From positions 1 to 33,728 of the forward strand of contig JACUUU010000007.1 of NCBI GenBank assembly GCA_014859065.1: a DNA stretch of 33,728 bases, in the 5' to 3' direction. Positions within the stretch are counted from its first letter, which is position 1, and each line of letters starts with the position of its first letter. The notes under the pieces were generated by a model. That model ran no database searches, was not told the origin of the DNA, and saw only the letters and a list, made by a program, of their open reading frames with translations. Below, piece after piece: positions 18,124 to 27,935 of the stretch. Origin of the DNA: Anaerolineales bacterium (lineage in GTDB: Bacteria > Chloroflexota > Anaerolineae > Anaerolineales > UBA4823). Made by a program: the position numbers and the translations under genes.

Positions 18124-19106
18124 ATTCGCAGCTCAACGATATCCCCATCCTGCAGTTCGTAGTCCCTTTGGACCATCTGACCGTCGAATTGGGAGCTGCC
18201 CCAGACGCGGGCGGTTTTTAAGTTGTCATAGAAGTCGCGGTGAACCATTTCAGCCAATTGGATTACTGTGCTACCCTTTTTCAGCACAAACGGTGTGTCC
18301 ATATCGGCTTCTTGCCAGGGTGGTTTGGCGTAAACGCGAATTATTTTGAGCTCTTGGTACACGCGGGTCTTTAACGCTTCAAAATTACGCCCAGTTTTCG
18401 CAGAAATGGGTATGACAGGGCATTCTCCCTCGAAGAGCTCACAAAAGATTTCGAAGGTTTCGTCCATATTTTCATCGTCGCATTTGTTGGCTAAGATGAC
18501 CACAGGGATAAAGCTGAACCTTTCTTGATCTTCGGGGTGATTCTTGAAGTGATATGGAGCTATGCGATTGTTTTCTAATATGGACAAAATCTGATCCATT
18601 TGCTCGAGTGGATCTGCTTGAAGATCTACCAGCAGCAAAATCAAGTCACACCTGCGGATGAGGTCGAAAAGAGCCGGTTCAACGAAATCGCGGTCTAAAG
18701 GAGGTGTATCAACCAATTGGACTTGAATGTTTTCGATAAGCATCATGCCCGGTGAGGGTTTCCAGGTTGTGTATGGGGCAGGTGAGATTTCCGGTTCTGC
18801 ATTGGTTAATGCGGCAACCAGTGAAGATTTTCCGACGTTAGCAGTTCCAATCACCATAACCTGCCCAGCCCCCTCTTTGTCAATATGGAAGGCCGACTGG
18901 TGGGCACCATGCTTTTTTCGGGATTGGTGATCTTGTTTTAAGCGCGAAAGCTGGCGGCGTAAGTCTGCCCGCAGTTTGTCAGTGCCCTTGTGTTTAGGCA
19001 CTGTGCTGATTAAATCTTCCAGGCAGGCGATTTTCTCCGCAGAGGATTGAGCCTGGCGGTATCTCTTATCAGCCACAAAATATTCGGGTGGGAGATTGGT
19101 CGGCAT
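18120..19106 (-). CDS. GTPase with TGS domain (Obg/DRG-like)
   Basis: 328 aa; G1 [18 protein letters not shown]3 VDTPP, G4 ANKCD, C-terminal TGS-like domain [12 protein letters not shown]...[15 protein letters not shown]...DGDIVELRI. Confidence 0.88.
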   Translation of the reverse strand: MPTNLPPEYFVADKRYRQAQSSAEKIACLEDLISTVPKHKGTDKLRADLRRQLSRLKQDHQSRKKHGAHQSAFHIDKEGAGQVMVIGTANVGKSSLVAALTNAEPEISPAPYTTWKPSPGMMLIENIQVQLVDTPPLDRDFVEPALFDLIRRCDLILLLVDLQADPLEQMDQILSILENNRIAPYHFKNHPEDQERFSFIPVVILANKCDDENMDETFEIFCELFEGECPVIPISAKTGRNFEALKTRVYQELKIIRVYAKPPWQEADMDTPFVLKKGSTVIQLAEMVHRDFYDNLKTARVWGSSQFDGQMVQRDYELQDGDIVELRI

Positions 19107-19131
19107 GCTTTCTTATTTTTTTAGAACGGGG

Positions 19132-19356
19132 TTATCTTTTCAGGTCAACCAGCAGCTCCTCGACTGCTTGCACTTCGAGCTTTAGATCTTTCAATAACCT
19201 TTCGAGTTCCGCAACCTGTTCTTCTTTGGTTTGGTACATGCATTGGAAGGTTGGCTTTTCATCGTGAAGTTGGTGGCAGCAGTGCCGGCTGTGTTCGAAT
19301 GGTCCTCTGCAACAACAATGACGATGTCGTTTGTAATGGTGTCTATGTTCACAAAT
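19132..19356 (-). CDS. Unannotated small His/Cys-rich protein with C-terminal coiled coil (start codon uncertain)
   Basis: Own translation: ...CEHRHHYKRHRHCCCRGPFEHSRHCCHQLHDEKPTFQCMYQTKEEQVAELERLLKDLKLEVQAVEELLVDLKR*. No ATG/GTG/TTG in the N-terminal part; ATT at 19356 follows AAAAGGA, or ATG at 19239 gives only the coiled coil. Absent from the supplied ORF track. Confidence 0.5.
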   Translation of the reverse strand: MCEHRHHYKRHRHCCCRGPFEHSRHCCHQLHDEKPTFQCMYQTKEEQVAELERLLKDLKLEVQAVEELLVDLKR

Positions 19357-19468
19357 TTTGAAAAATCCTTTTCGTTGGAAAATTGGTTAAATATATAGTT
19401 GGAATGCTCATTAAAGGTTGGTGGGTATCCTTGACCTCTATTGAGAAATTGGGTATATGATCCAGCCT

Positions 19469-21358
19469 TTATTGATTGAGGATATCAGCCACCCATTCCA
19501 AGTTGATTTGCTCCAGTGTTTGTCGTGTTGGCAGACCGCTGGTTGTATCCCAACCTGCCATTGAGTAATACCAATCGAGAGCCTGGTTCATTTCCTGGGC
19601 ATCGATTGAAAGACCATCAGTCGGACCTCCCACCAATGGTTTAAACAACTTTTGTGGTAATGTATCTGCCTCGCGACCAATGCCTTCACGTCCATTAAAC
19701 GCCCGCAGCAGGTTTAACCTGCGCTCTCCTAATAGGAGCAGCTCATTCAGAGTTACATCCCAACCTGTAATCATGCATACCGCTTCCACTAGCTGCTGAG
19801 AGTCATATAGTTGGAATGATGGCCCAAAAACAAACTGGCAGACGTTTATTGAATCAAGACATGAGTATAAGTGTTGGGTCCGCAGCGCAAAATTGACTTT
19901 CTCTTTATTGAGCAGCCGTGGTGCTTGTGGATTTGGCAGGCTAATCTGGTCCATACGTTCGGGATAATCCTCCCAGGAGGGGTCATGTTCGGAGGATTGG
20001 TGATCAGCCCCAAAAGGATTGACTGCGTAGATCAACGCTAAACTTCTCTTCACTTGAGGCATATGCGCCGGCAGCTCTTGTTTCTTTGCGGTCACAACCA
20101 GGTCTTCAGAGCCGCGACCAATCTGTTCTGCTGCGCGCGCGGATCCTTCTGCGAGGATATCTCCGAATCCCTCACGCCTGGCGATCATTTCGGTTATTTT
20201 CATCATTGCTTCAGGATTGCCATAACGGAGATCGATCCCACCAGTATCCTCTAGGGTTAAGATACCCTGTTCGAAGCAATCCATCGCCCAGGCAATGGTT
20301 GCCCCACATGAGATCGTGTCCATACCGTACATATTGCACAGTTGGTTGGCGTAGGCAACAGCTTCTAGGTCGTCAATCCCACAATAGCTGCCAAATGTTG
20401 AAATAGTTTCGTATTCCGGTCCACCATAAAGAGACTTCACTGGATGGTGACTATTTTTGACTTCAACAACTCGCTTGCAGCGAACCGAGCAGGCATAACA
20501 GGTATCTCGCTCTTTCAGGATCGTTTTTGACATTGTTGTGCCGTCCAGAGCTCCAGCTGTTTCGAAGTAGCCGCTTTGCCAATTGCGTGTGACCAGGCCA
20601 CCTTCCTTGTTTTGAAAGTTGACAATTTCAGCCGTCCCAAACAGGCTCAAGCCATGGCAATCTGATTCTTCCAATGAATCTGCTCCAAGTCGGGCTAAAT
20701 CGATTAATCCACGGCGGTCAGCCAAAGGTGGTCTATTGTTTCCACGAACAGCAACAGCTTTGAGGTTCTTACTCCCCATGACAGCCCCCATACCTGTGCG
20801 GCCATTAGCTCGGTTTGACATATTTATAATGGCTGCAAACCGTACCAGACGTTCTCCAGCTGGTCCACATTGGGCGATTTGAATCTTCTTGTCATCCAAC
20901 TCTTCTCTGATTTTTTCTTCAGTTTGACCTGTGGTTGAACCCCAAAGGTGTCCAGCTGGTCGAATTTCTACCTCACCATTATGGATCCAAAGATATACTG
21001 GATTCTCGGAACGGCCTTTGATCACGATGGCATCAAATCCGGAAAATTTTAGTTCTGCCGGAAAAAAGCCACCGCTTTGCGCATCGCCCACACATCCGGT
21101 CAAAGGTGATTTCGCGACAGCAGTCATTCGGCTTTGTCCTGATATGGGTGCACCGGTGATGACACTCAACGCTAGGACCAGAACGTTTTCAGGGCTGAGG
21201 GGATCCACTCCAGGAGCAGTGTGCGTAAGCAAGTAATAGAGTCCCAGCGCACTGCCTCCCATGTATTGGCGGTAAAAACTTTCATCAGGGTTTTCCGTTG
21301 AAATATCCCCTTTGGTTAAATCTACATGCAGTATCTTTCCATGATATCCAAAGGCCAT
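19469..21358 (-). CDS. Aldehyde:ferredoxin oxidoreductase family (tungsten/molybdopterin) protein
   Basis: 629 aa; GYHGKILHVDLTKGDISTENPDESFYRQYMGGSALGLYYL, GRTGMGAVMGSKNLKAVAVRG, DTCYACSVRCKR, C-terminal cluster cysteine region YSCLDSINVCQF. Confidence 0.95.
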   Translation of the reverse strand: MAFGYHGKILHVDLTKGDISTENPDESFYRQYMGGSALGLYYLLTHTAPGVDPLSPENVLVLALSVITGAPISGQSRMTAVAKSPLTGCVGDAQSGGFFPAELKFSGFDAIVIKGRSENPVYLWIHNGEVEIRPAGHLWGSTTGQTEEKIREELDDKKIQIAQCGPAGERLVRFAAIINMSNRANGRTGMGAVMGSKNLKAVAVRGNNRPPLADRRGLIDLARLGADSLEESDCHGLSLFGTAEIVNFQNKEGGLVTRNWQSGYFETAGALDGTTMSKTILKERDTCYACSVRCKRVVEVKNSHHPVKSLYGGPEYETISTFGSYCGIDDLEAVAYANQLCNMYGMDTISCGATIAWAMDCFEQGILTLEDTGGIDLRYGNPEAMMKITEMIARREGFGDILAEGSARAAEQIGRGSEDLVVTAKKQELPAHMPQVKRSLALIYAVNPFGADHQSSEHDPSWEDYPERMDQISLPNPQAPRLLNKEKVNFALRTQHLYSCLDSINVCQFVFGPSFQLYDSQQLVEAVCMITGWDVTLNELLLLGERRLNLLRAFNGREGIGREADTLPQKLFKPLVGGPTDGLSIDAQEMNQALDWYYSMAGWDTTSGLPTRQTLEQINLEWVADILNQ

Positions 21359-21481
21359 TTCCTGTTACTCCAATTTTTTAGAGATTCCCCTCATCAAACC
21401 AGATCAATGGTTGCGTTTTTGATTGAGAAGGGGAGTTGTAATGGGTATTTTAGGGATTAGGGTCTAAGAAATGAAGAACGT

Positions 21482-22282
21482 TTAGTGAAGTATCTCCTTA
21501 ATAAGGTTCGTTAGTTGCTGCACGATTTCTTGAGATGATCCCTTTATCATGATCCGCTGACGTTCCCGGGAGGGAGCCGCGGCGAGTTCTGTTACCATTG
21601 TGGGTGAACCAGCTAACCCTATAGAATCGGGATCAGCTTCCAAGGCAGAGGTATCCCAGACCGTTACCCTACCTTCAGAGAATGCCCAAGGTTTGATGCG
21701 ATAATCCATAAAGCGCGGCTCATTGCACCCAGTTTTGACTGAAATGACACAAGGTATGGGTGTTTGAAGAATTTCGTAACCACCGGTTATCAAGCGGTGA
21801 CCTCTCACTCGCTGCTTTGATAAATCCAAATCAATTTCTGTGATAAGAGTTAGTTGGGCGTAATCCAACCATTCTGCCAGGCCAGGAGGCACCTGACCGG
21901 TGGCTCCATCAGAAGTTTCCTCTCCACAAAATATTAGATCCACACCACCAATTTGCTTAATACCTTCCGCTAGCGTGTAGGTAGTTGCCAGGGTATCAGC
22001 TCCGCCAAACTCTCGATCGCTGAGCAAGTAAATATGGTCAGCGCCCATAGCTAAACCAGCTCTCAAATATGGCTCGAAAAAGGGAGGTCCCATTGAGAGT
22101 ATGCTTACCAACCCACCAAAACGCTCCTTTAATACCAACGCGGCTTCGAGTGCGTTCATATCAGGGGGGTTAAATTCATGGCGCACGTTAAGACGATCTA
22201 GCTGGCGAGTCTGTGGGTCAACGCGGATTTCCTCAGGCTTTGGGACGACTTTCATGCAGACTACCGAATGGAGTTCAGGCAT
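21482..22282 (-). CDS. etfB: Electron transfer flavoprotein beta subunit
   Basis: MPELHSVVCMKVVPKPEEIRVDPQTRQLDR...; GEETSDGATGQVPPGLAEWL. ORF track extends to 22315; ATG at 22282 preferred. Confidence 0.93.
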   Translation of the reverse strand: MPELHSVVCMKVVPKPEEIRVDPQTRQLDRLNVRHEFNPPDMNALEAALVLKERFGGLVSILSMGPPFFEPYLRAGLAMGADHIYLLSDREFGGADTLATTYTLAEGIKQIGGVDLIFCGEETSDGATGQVPPGLAEWLDYAQLTLITEIDLDLSKQRVRGHRLITGGYEILQTPIPCVISVKTGCNEPRFMDYRIKPWAFSEGRVTVWDTSALEADPDSIGLAGSPTMVTELAAAPSRERQRIMIKGSSQEIVQQLTNLIKEILH

Positions 22283-23303
22283 GGTGAACCTCTTCGACAG
22301 GACGCAGTGCGGCAATCAGTTCGGGAATGATTTGGTTTGCATCAGCGACAATGCAGTAATCCGAATATTCAAAGATCGGCGCCTCAGGGTCTGAGTTGAT
22401 GGATATGACCGTGTCGGCTTTGTCAATACCAACAATAAAATGAAATGCACCGCTTATTCCAAGACAAATCGATAACTTTGGACTGCATACAACACCGGTT
22501 TGACCAATTTGCCGTTCTCGGGGAATAAAACCTTCATCAACGAGCGGGCGTGTACCGCCAACTTCACCTCCCATTATGTCTGCCAGTTCTTGAGTCATCT
22601 CGAAGTTATTTTGGATGCCTCGGCCACCGGCTACTAAGATTGGTGCTCTGGATAGATCGGCAACTTCGCCCACAACCCGGTGAAGGATACGAGTCCGAAT
22701 CATCTCTTCTGTCAGCGCTACAGGAAGGGGGATAACCCCAGGCTTCTGCCGTGGGGTCGTTTGTGAGACCGAAAACACTCCCGGACGAACAGTCGCCATC
22801 TGAGGACGATGGTGCCGCATTTCAATCAAAGCCAAAACACCGCCACCAAAGCCGGAAACTTCACTCACCAGCAGATCCCCTTGAATATCCAAACGCAGGT
22901 CAGTGCAATCAGCGTTAAGACCAGTTCGGAAGCGGACAGCCAGCCTGGCAGCCAAATCACGCCCGTTAGGCGTTGCACCAAACAGAAATACGCTGGGCTT
23001 GGCGTCCATTACCCCGTCAAAGACAACATGGGAATAAGCTTCAATCGTAAAGGGTTCTAATAGGGGGTGGTCTGCCAGGTAAACTTGATCGGCTCCATGC
23101 GAAAATGCCTGCGCAGTGAGACTCTCTACATTATTTCCGAGCAAAAGACCAGCCAGACTCCAACCGATCTGGTCTGCCATTTCTCTGCCTTTAGTCAACA
23201 ACTCTAACGAAACTGGTTCCAAGACACCTTTCTCTTGTTCCAAGAAAACCCATATTGCCTTATTTTCCTGTTCAATTCCATAAAGAGATGCGACCACGAA
23301 CAT
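22275..23303 (-). CDS. etfA: Electron transfer flavoprotein alpha subunit
   Basis: 342 aa; C-terminal FAD domain APILVAGGRGIQNNFE...GGTRPLVDEGFIPRERQIGQTGVVCSPKLSICLGISGAFHFIVGIDKADTVISINSDPEAPIFEYSDY. Confidence 0.95.
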   Translation of the reverse strand: MFVVASLYGIEQENKAIWVFLEQEKGVLEPVSLELLTKGREMADQIGWSLAGLLLGNNVESLTAQAFSHGADQVYLADHPLLEPFTIEAYSHVVFDGVMDAKPSVFLFGATPNGRDLAARLAVRFRTGLNADCTDLRLDIQGDLLVSEVSGFGGGVLALIEMRHHRPQMATVRPGVFSVSQTTPRQKPGVIPLPVALTEEMIRTRILHRVVGEVADLSRAPILVAGGRGIQNNFEMTQELADIMGGEVGGTRPLVDEGFIPRERQIGQTGVVCSPKLSICLGISGAFHFIVGIDKADTVISINSDPEAPIFEYSDYCIVADANQIIPELIAALRPVEEVHHA

Positions 23304-23320
23304 CCTCCCCGATCAATCCA

Positions 23321-24475
23321 TTATAAAGCATTCACCAATACTTCGGCGATATCCATCACCTGTAAGTTTTCTAATTGTGCGACTTTCACGCTGTCTTCCA
23401 GGCACACAATGCAAAATGGGCAGGCTGTTGCCAGAATATCTGCATCTATTGAGGCAGCTTCCTTTACCCGTAAATCAGAAAAGCGTTCACCAACTGGTGT
23501 TTCGAGCCACATTCTTCCACCCCCGCCTCCACAGCACAGCGCCTCATTTCTGGATAATGGCATTTCAACCAGTTCGATCCCTGGCACTGCATTTAAAATT
23601 GTGCGCGGTGCAGCGTATTCATCGTTCAATCGCCCCAGATAGCATGGATCTTGGAATGTTACTCTGCCATTGAATGAGTTGGTGCATTCCAATCGCCCAC
23701 TTTCAATCAATTCAACCAGAAATTGGGTGTAATGTAGTGGTTTAAAATTTGGATTGATCTGTTGATAATGGTTTTTAAAAACGTCGTAACAATGGGGTGA
23801 GATGGTGATGACTTTATGAACCCCCTTCTTTTTAAAAACAGCTGCCGTGTTTTCTGCAATCTCTTCAAAATAGGGCTTAAGTCCCAGGCTCAAAGCAGAT
23901 TCACCACAGCAGGGTTCGTCATCTTTTAAATATCCGAATTGGACACCAGCTGTCTGGAGTAAGCGTACCAGAGCATTAGCAATTTTTTGTGCCCGGCGGT
24001 CATAGGATGAAGTGCAGCCCACATAGAGCAGGATCTCGTGCTCATCAGGGTCGAACTCAGCGATTTGGAGACTTTTAGCCCATTCAGTTCGTTGGGAGGG
24101 GGGCTGAAACCAGGGATTTCCATTCCAATAGAGTGACCACATCAATGATGGCAGCCCTTTCATTGGTTGTTGTTGTTCCCATGCCAGGTTGCGTAAGCTG
24201 CGAAAAACATCGGGGATGTCAACTCCCCTTGGGCATGAAGTTTGACAAACCGCGCAGGTAGTGCACAACCAGAGATCTTCACTTCCATTAAATTGACCGA
24301 GTTGTGCCTTGCGGATTAGAGTGCGGACAGAAAGTGTATCTTCAAGAACTAAACCCCACGGACATGCTGCAGTGCAGACCCCGCATTGATAACATATGCT
24401 GATCGCACCACCGGTTAATTGATCCAGCCTCTCGAGAAGTTCGTCGTCAACAACTATTGGTTCGCTAGGATGCAT
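23321..24475 (-). CDS. HdrD-like fused HdrC/HdrB iron-sulfur protein
   Basis: 384 aa; two 4Fe-4S motifs (CYQCGVCTAACPW, CTTCAVCQTSCPRG) followed by two CCG-type modules (DEPCCGESALS, EALCCGGGGGRMW...CPFC). Confidence 0.92.
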   Translation of the reverse strand: MHPSEPIVVDDELLERLDQLTGGAISICYQCGVCTAACPWGLVLEDTLSVRTLIRKAQLGQFNGSEDLWLCTTCAVCQTSCPRGVDIPDVFRSLRNLAWEQQQPMKGLPSLMWSLYWNGNPWFQPPSQRTEWAKSLQIAEFDPDEHEILLYVGCTSSYDRRAQKIANALVRLLQTAGVQFGYLKDDEPCCGESALSLGLKPYFEEIAENTAAVFKKKGVHKVITISPHCYDVFKNHYQQINPNFKPLHYTQFLVELIESGRLECTNSFNGRVTFQDPCYLGRLNDEYAAPRTILNAVPGIELVEMPLSRNEALCCGGGGGRMWLETPVGERFSDLRVKEAASIDADILATACPFCIVCLEDSVKVAQLENLQVMDIAEVLVNAL

Positions 24476-27400
24476 GCATTGGCTCCTCTTTATTAATCAC
24501 CTTATTGTACTGCTGGATCACTTGATCCATTTCGGCGATCTTCTCGGCAAACTCTTTGCCTTCAGCTGCTGAGATCCAGCGCAGCTGCAGACGCTCAGGA
24601 GCAACGCCTTTGCGTTGAAATTTTCTCGACCAGTATTGAAATCGTTTTGCAGTCAGCTTGTTGGCGTAGTTATAGTGGCAGTCTGAACCGGTTTCAGTCA
24701 AACGGCAGCCAGTGACCAGCACTGCTCCTGCACCTTTTTCAAATGCACGCGCGATAAATTCTTCTTCGAAGCGAGCAGAACACATTGTGCGGATGATGCG
24801 CGCAGAGGTGGGATACTGCCGTTTCTCGATACCAGCTAAATCAGCCCCAGCATACGAACACCAATTGCAGGTAAAGACCAGGCATTTTCTCTCCGGATAT
24901 TCGAGTAAGGCAGCATCGATTTGGGAGAGAATTTGATCTTTGGTGAAATAAGGCATCTCTATAGCATCGAAATTACACTCGGCTGCACAGGTACCACAGC
25001 CCATGCATGCTACCGTGTTAATGTTGACAGTCCCATCTTTGCCCGGTGAGCCAATTTGCTCTATGGCATTGTATGGGCAAACCTTCACACAGCGCATACA
25101 TCCCGAACAAAGCTCCTGGATCAGGCGAGCCATGAGCGGTTCCTTTTCGATCTCACCTCGAGACAACAAAGCAGCGACTTTTCCAGCCGAGGCCATCGCC
25201 TGAGCCATTGCTTCACGAACGTCTTTCGGGCCTTGACTGCTACCTGCCAGGAACACACCTTGAATAGCTGTCTCTACCGGACCTAATTTAGGATGCAGTT
25301 CCATGTAAGTACCATCTTCACTGCGAGAGAGCTTTAACTGTTCTGTCAAGCCATCTTCGACTGGTCTCATGCCTACAACAAGGACGAGAAGGTCTGTGGG
25401 GATCTTGATATCTGCGTCCAGGTTGTCGTCATGCATGATTAAGCTGCCATCCATCCAGACTATTGCTTCTTGTGGATTGCTTTCAGGTGAGTAGCGGAAA
25501 AAGCGGACTCCAGCTCGCATGGCTTGCTCGTAAAGTTCTTCAGCATTTCGGCTGTAAGTACGAATGTCTTTATAGAGGATGCGCACCTTATTCCCACGTC
25601 GCTGCAGTTGAATGGCTTGCTCGATCATTGATGTGCAGCAGTAACGAGAACAACCATGAATACCCTGGCGAGAACCTACACAGGAAATAAAGCTGATTCG
25701 CTTTCCAGTTGGATATTCATCCTTTATCAGCTGTTCTAGTTCCAGATTTGTGATTACCCGAGGATCTGAATCATAATTGAATTCTGAAGGACAGTATGGG
25801 ACAGCTCCAGTGGCAACGACGATTGCACCAACGTTTAGGTGTTCTCCGTTGGAAAGGTTTACTTCGAAATTTCCAACTACCCCACTGACTGTCTCTACCG
25901 TTGTCTTCAGGTGGATTGAAACACCTGATTGCTGTAGTTGACGTGATTGGTTCTGAATCAACTGTTGTGTAAGAACACCAGAAGGAGCGATCTGGTTTAG
26001 TTTTGCAACGATGCCACCAAGTCGGTCATTCTTTTCTACCAGATGGGTATCGAAACCCTGTCTTGCAAGCGATGCAGCAGCAGTTATACCGGCGATGCCT
26101 CCACCGACTACTAATGTGCTCTGCCTCAATGGTAAGGTTGTGGAGAAGAGAGGGGATAAGCGCCGGGCTTTCTCTACTGCCATTGCGACCATATCCATGG
26201 CTTTTATAGTAGCGCTTTCTTTCTCAGCTTTGTGCACCCACGAGTCCATATTGCGGATATTGGACATTTCTAAAAGGTACGGGTTGAGTCCGGCACGTGC
26301 CAATACTCCTCGAAAGATATACTCATGAGTCTTAGGGGAGCATGCAGCCACCACGACACGATTGATGTCTTGGTCGCGGATAGTTTTTTCGATCTCTTCC
26401 TGAGTATTACCTGCGCACGAAAACATCTGGTCTGTCGCAAAAATCACATCAGGTAACGATTGGGAGAATTCAACTACCCGAGCAACATCAATCACACTTG
26501 CGATGTTGCTGCCGCAGTGGCACACAAAGACGCCAACACGCGGAATATCGATGTCGGTTTTTGTTTCGATTTCGGGGGGTTTAGGCCAAGAGCGGGAAGT
26601 GAGGTGCTGCAAAGCCAGAGCAGCCGCAGCAGTTCCCTCAGTCACTGAATCGGGGATATCTTTAGGCCCACAAGCACAACCGGCGGTGTAAATACCTGGT
26701 CTGGATGTGGCGATCAAACCAGCTTGGCTCTCTTGGGAGAGGATGAAGCCATCTTGATCAAGCTCGATACTTAACCGTGAAGCCAGGAAATTCAACCCTT
26801 CAGGAGGGGTAACTGCATTGGACAAGACAACCATGTCGTAATCCGCTTCAATGCGAGCAGCTTTTTCCAAGTCCTCATAGAGCACACGCAGCTCCCCGTT
26901 CTGGGTTGGCGTTATGTGTGCAGGCCGCCCGTGAATGAACCTTGCACCTTCATCATAAGTCCGCTTCCTGAAACCATCAAACCCTTTTCCATACGCGCGT
27001 AGGTCCATATACATGACGCTAACATCCCGAATACCGTGATTGAGCGCTTGATAGGCATGCTTGATCGAAGCCATACAGCAAAACCGAGAGCAATGGCGCT
27101 GATACCGGTAGTCTCGAGACCCGACACACAAGACAAACAACATGTTCTTGGGATGTTCTCGATTGGACGGGCGTAGAATCTCCCCTCCGGTAATTCCAGC
27201 TGAATTAACCAGGCGTTCGAATTCCAAACTGGTTAAGATGTCTGGGTGTGATCCATAACCAAATTCTTTCAATTGACGTGGATCCAACATACTGTAGCCA
27301 GCTGCCACGATCACAGCGCCAACCTGCAGTTGGATGATAGTCTCTCTGGGCATAAAGAAGTCAATCACTTGCGGTTGACAGGCTTCTACACAATGGTTGC

Positions 27401-27881
27401 AAGGAATATAGTTCGGGGGATCATTTAAGCAGTGATCGATATCGATAGTATAGGTTCCTGGGACAGCCTGGGGAATTGGTGTGTATATGGCTCTCCTGGT
27501 CGCCATGCCTGCATCGTAATCATTCGGAAGTACCACCGGGCAAACCTTGGCACATTCCCCACATCGTGTGCAGCCCTCACCAACAAATCGGGATTTCTGA
27601 CGAATCAGAACTTGAAAATTACCTGCTTCTCCTTTGATTTCTTGGACTTCTGCCGGTGAGAGTATATCGATGTTGGGGTGTAAGTCTACCTCCGACATTT
27701 TTGGGGCTTCTATGCAGATAGAGCAGTCAAGAGTGGGAAAATTTTTATCCAAGACTGCCATAACCCCGCCGATGGTAGGTTCGCGTTCAACCATGATTAC
27801 TCGCGCCCCTGCATTAGCCAGATCCAGAGAAGCCTGGATACCAGCAATGCCTCCCCCAATTACCAATACTGAGTCACTCAT
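24465..27881 (-). CDS. hdrA: HdrA-like tandem flavin/Fe-S protein fused to a C-terminal MvhD domain
   Basis: 1138 aa; two FAD modules (VLVIGGGIAGIQASLDLANAG and LVVGGGIAGITAAASLARQG), HdrA CSICIEAPKMSEVDLHPNI, several 4Fe-4S motifs, C-terminal MvhD-like CLVFTCNWCSYAGADLAGIEKRQYPTSARIIRTMCSARFEEEFIARAFEKGAGAVLVTGC. Confidence 0.93.
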   Translation of the reverse strand: MSDSVLVIGGGIAGIQASLDLANAGARVIMVEREPTIGGVMAVLDKNFPTLDCSICIEAPKMSEVDLHPNIDILSPAEVQEIKGEAGNFQVLIRQKSRFVGEGCTRCGECAKVCPVVLPNDYDAGMATRRAIYTPIPQAVPGTYTIDIDHCLNDPPNYIPCNHCVEACQPQVIDFFMPRETIIQLQVGAVIVAAGYSMLDPRQLKEFGYGSHPDILTSLEFERLVNSAGITGGEILRPSNREHPKNMLFVLCVGSRDYRYQRHCSRFCCMASIKHAYQALNHGIRDVSVMYMDLRAYGKGFDGFRKRTYDEGARFIHGRPAHITPTQNGELRVLYEDLEKAARIEADYDMVVLSNAVTPPEGLNFLASRLSIELDQDGFILSQESQAGLIATSRPGIYTAGCACGPKDIPDSVTEGTAAAALALQHLTSRSWPKPPEIETKTDIDIPRVGVFVCHCGSNIASVIDVARVVEFSQSLPDVIFATDQMFSCAGNTQEEIEKTIRDQDINRVVVAACSPKTHEYIFRGVLARAGLNPYLLEMSNIRNMDSWVHKAEKESATIKAMDMVAMAVEKARRLSPLFSTTLPLRQSTLVVGGGIAGITAAASLARQGFDTHLVEKNDRLGGIVAKLNQIAPSGVLTQQLIQNQSRQLQQSGVSIHLKTTVETVSGVVGNFEVNLSNGEHLNVGAIVVATGAVPYCPSEFNYDSDPRVITNLELEQLIKDEYPTGKRISFISCVGSRQGIHGCSRYCCTSMIEQAIQLQRRGNKVRILYKDIRTYSRNAEELYEQAMRAGVRFFRYSPESNPQEAIVWMDGSLIMHDDNLDADIKIPTDLLVLVVGMRPVEDGLTEQLKLSRSEDGTYMELHPKLGPVETAIQGVFLAGSSQGPKDVREAMAQAMASAGKVAALLSRGEIEKEPLMARLIQELCSGCMRCVKVCPYNAIEQIGSPGKDGTVNINTVACMGCGTCAAECNFDAIEMPYFTKDQILSQIDAALLEYPERKCLVFTCNWCSYAGADLAGIEKRQYPTSARIIRTMCSARFEEEFIARAFEKGAGAVLVTGCRLTETGSDCHYNYANKLTAKRFQYWSRKFQRKGVAPERLQLRWISAAEGKEFAEKIAEMDQVIQQYNKVINKEEPMHAS

Positions 27882-27935
27882 GGTTCTTCCTCCTGATTTG
27901 CTAGAGGTTTAAACGCCTTACACACCAATAATCTC

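Noticed and set aside
24465-27881. Selenocysteine (UGA) recoding in HdrA or the HdrD-like protein
   Set aside because: Frames are continuous with cysteine at the expected ligand positions; no evidence for in-frame UGA.
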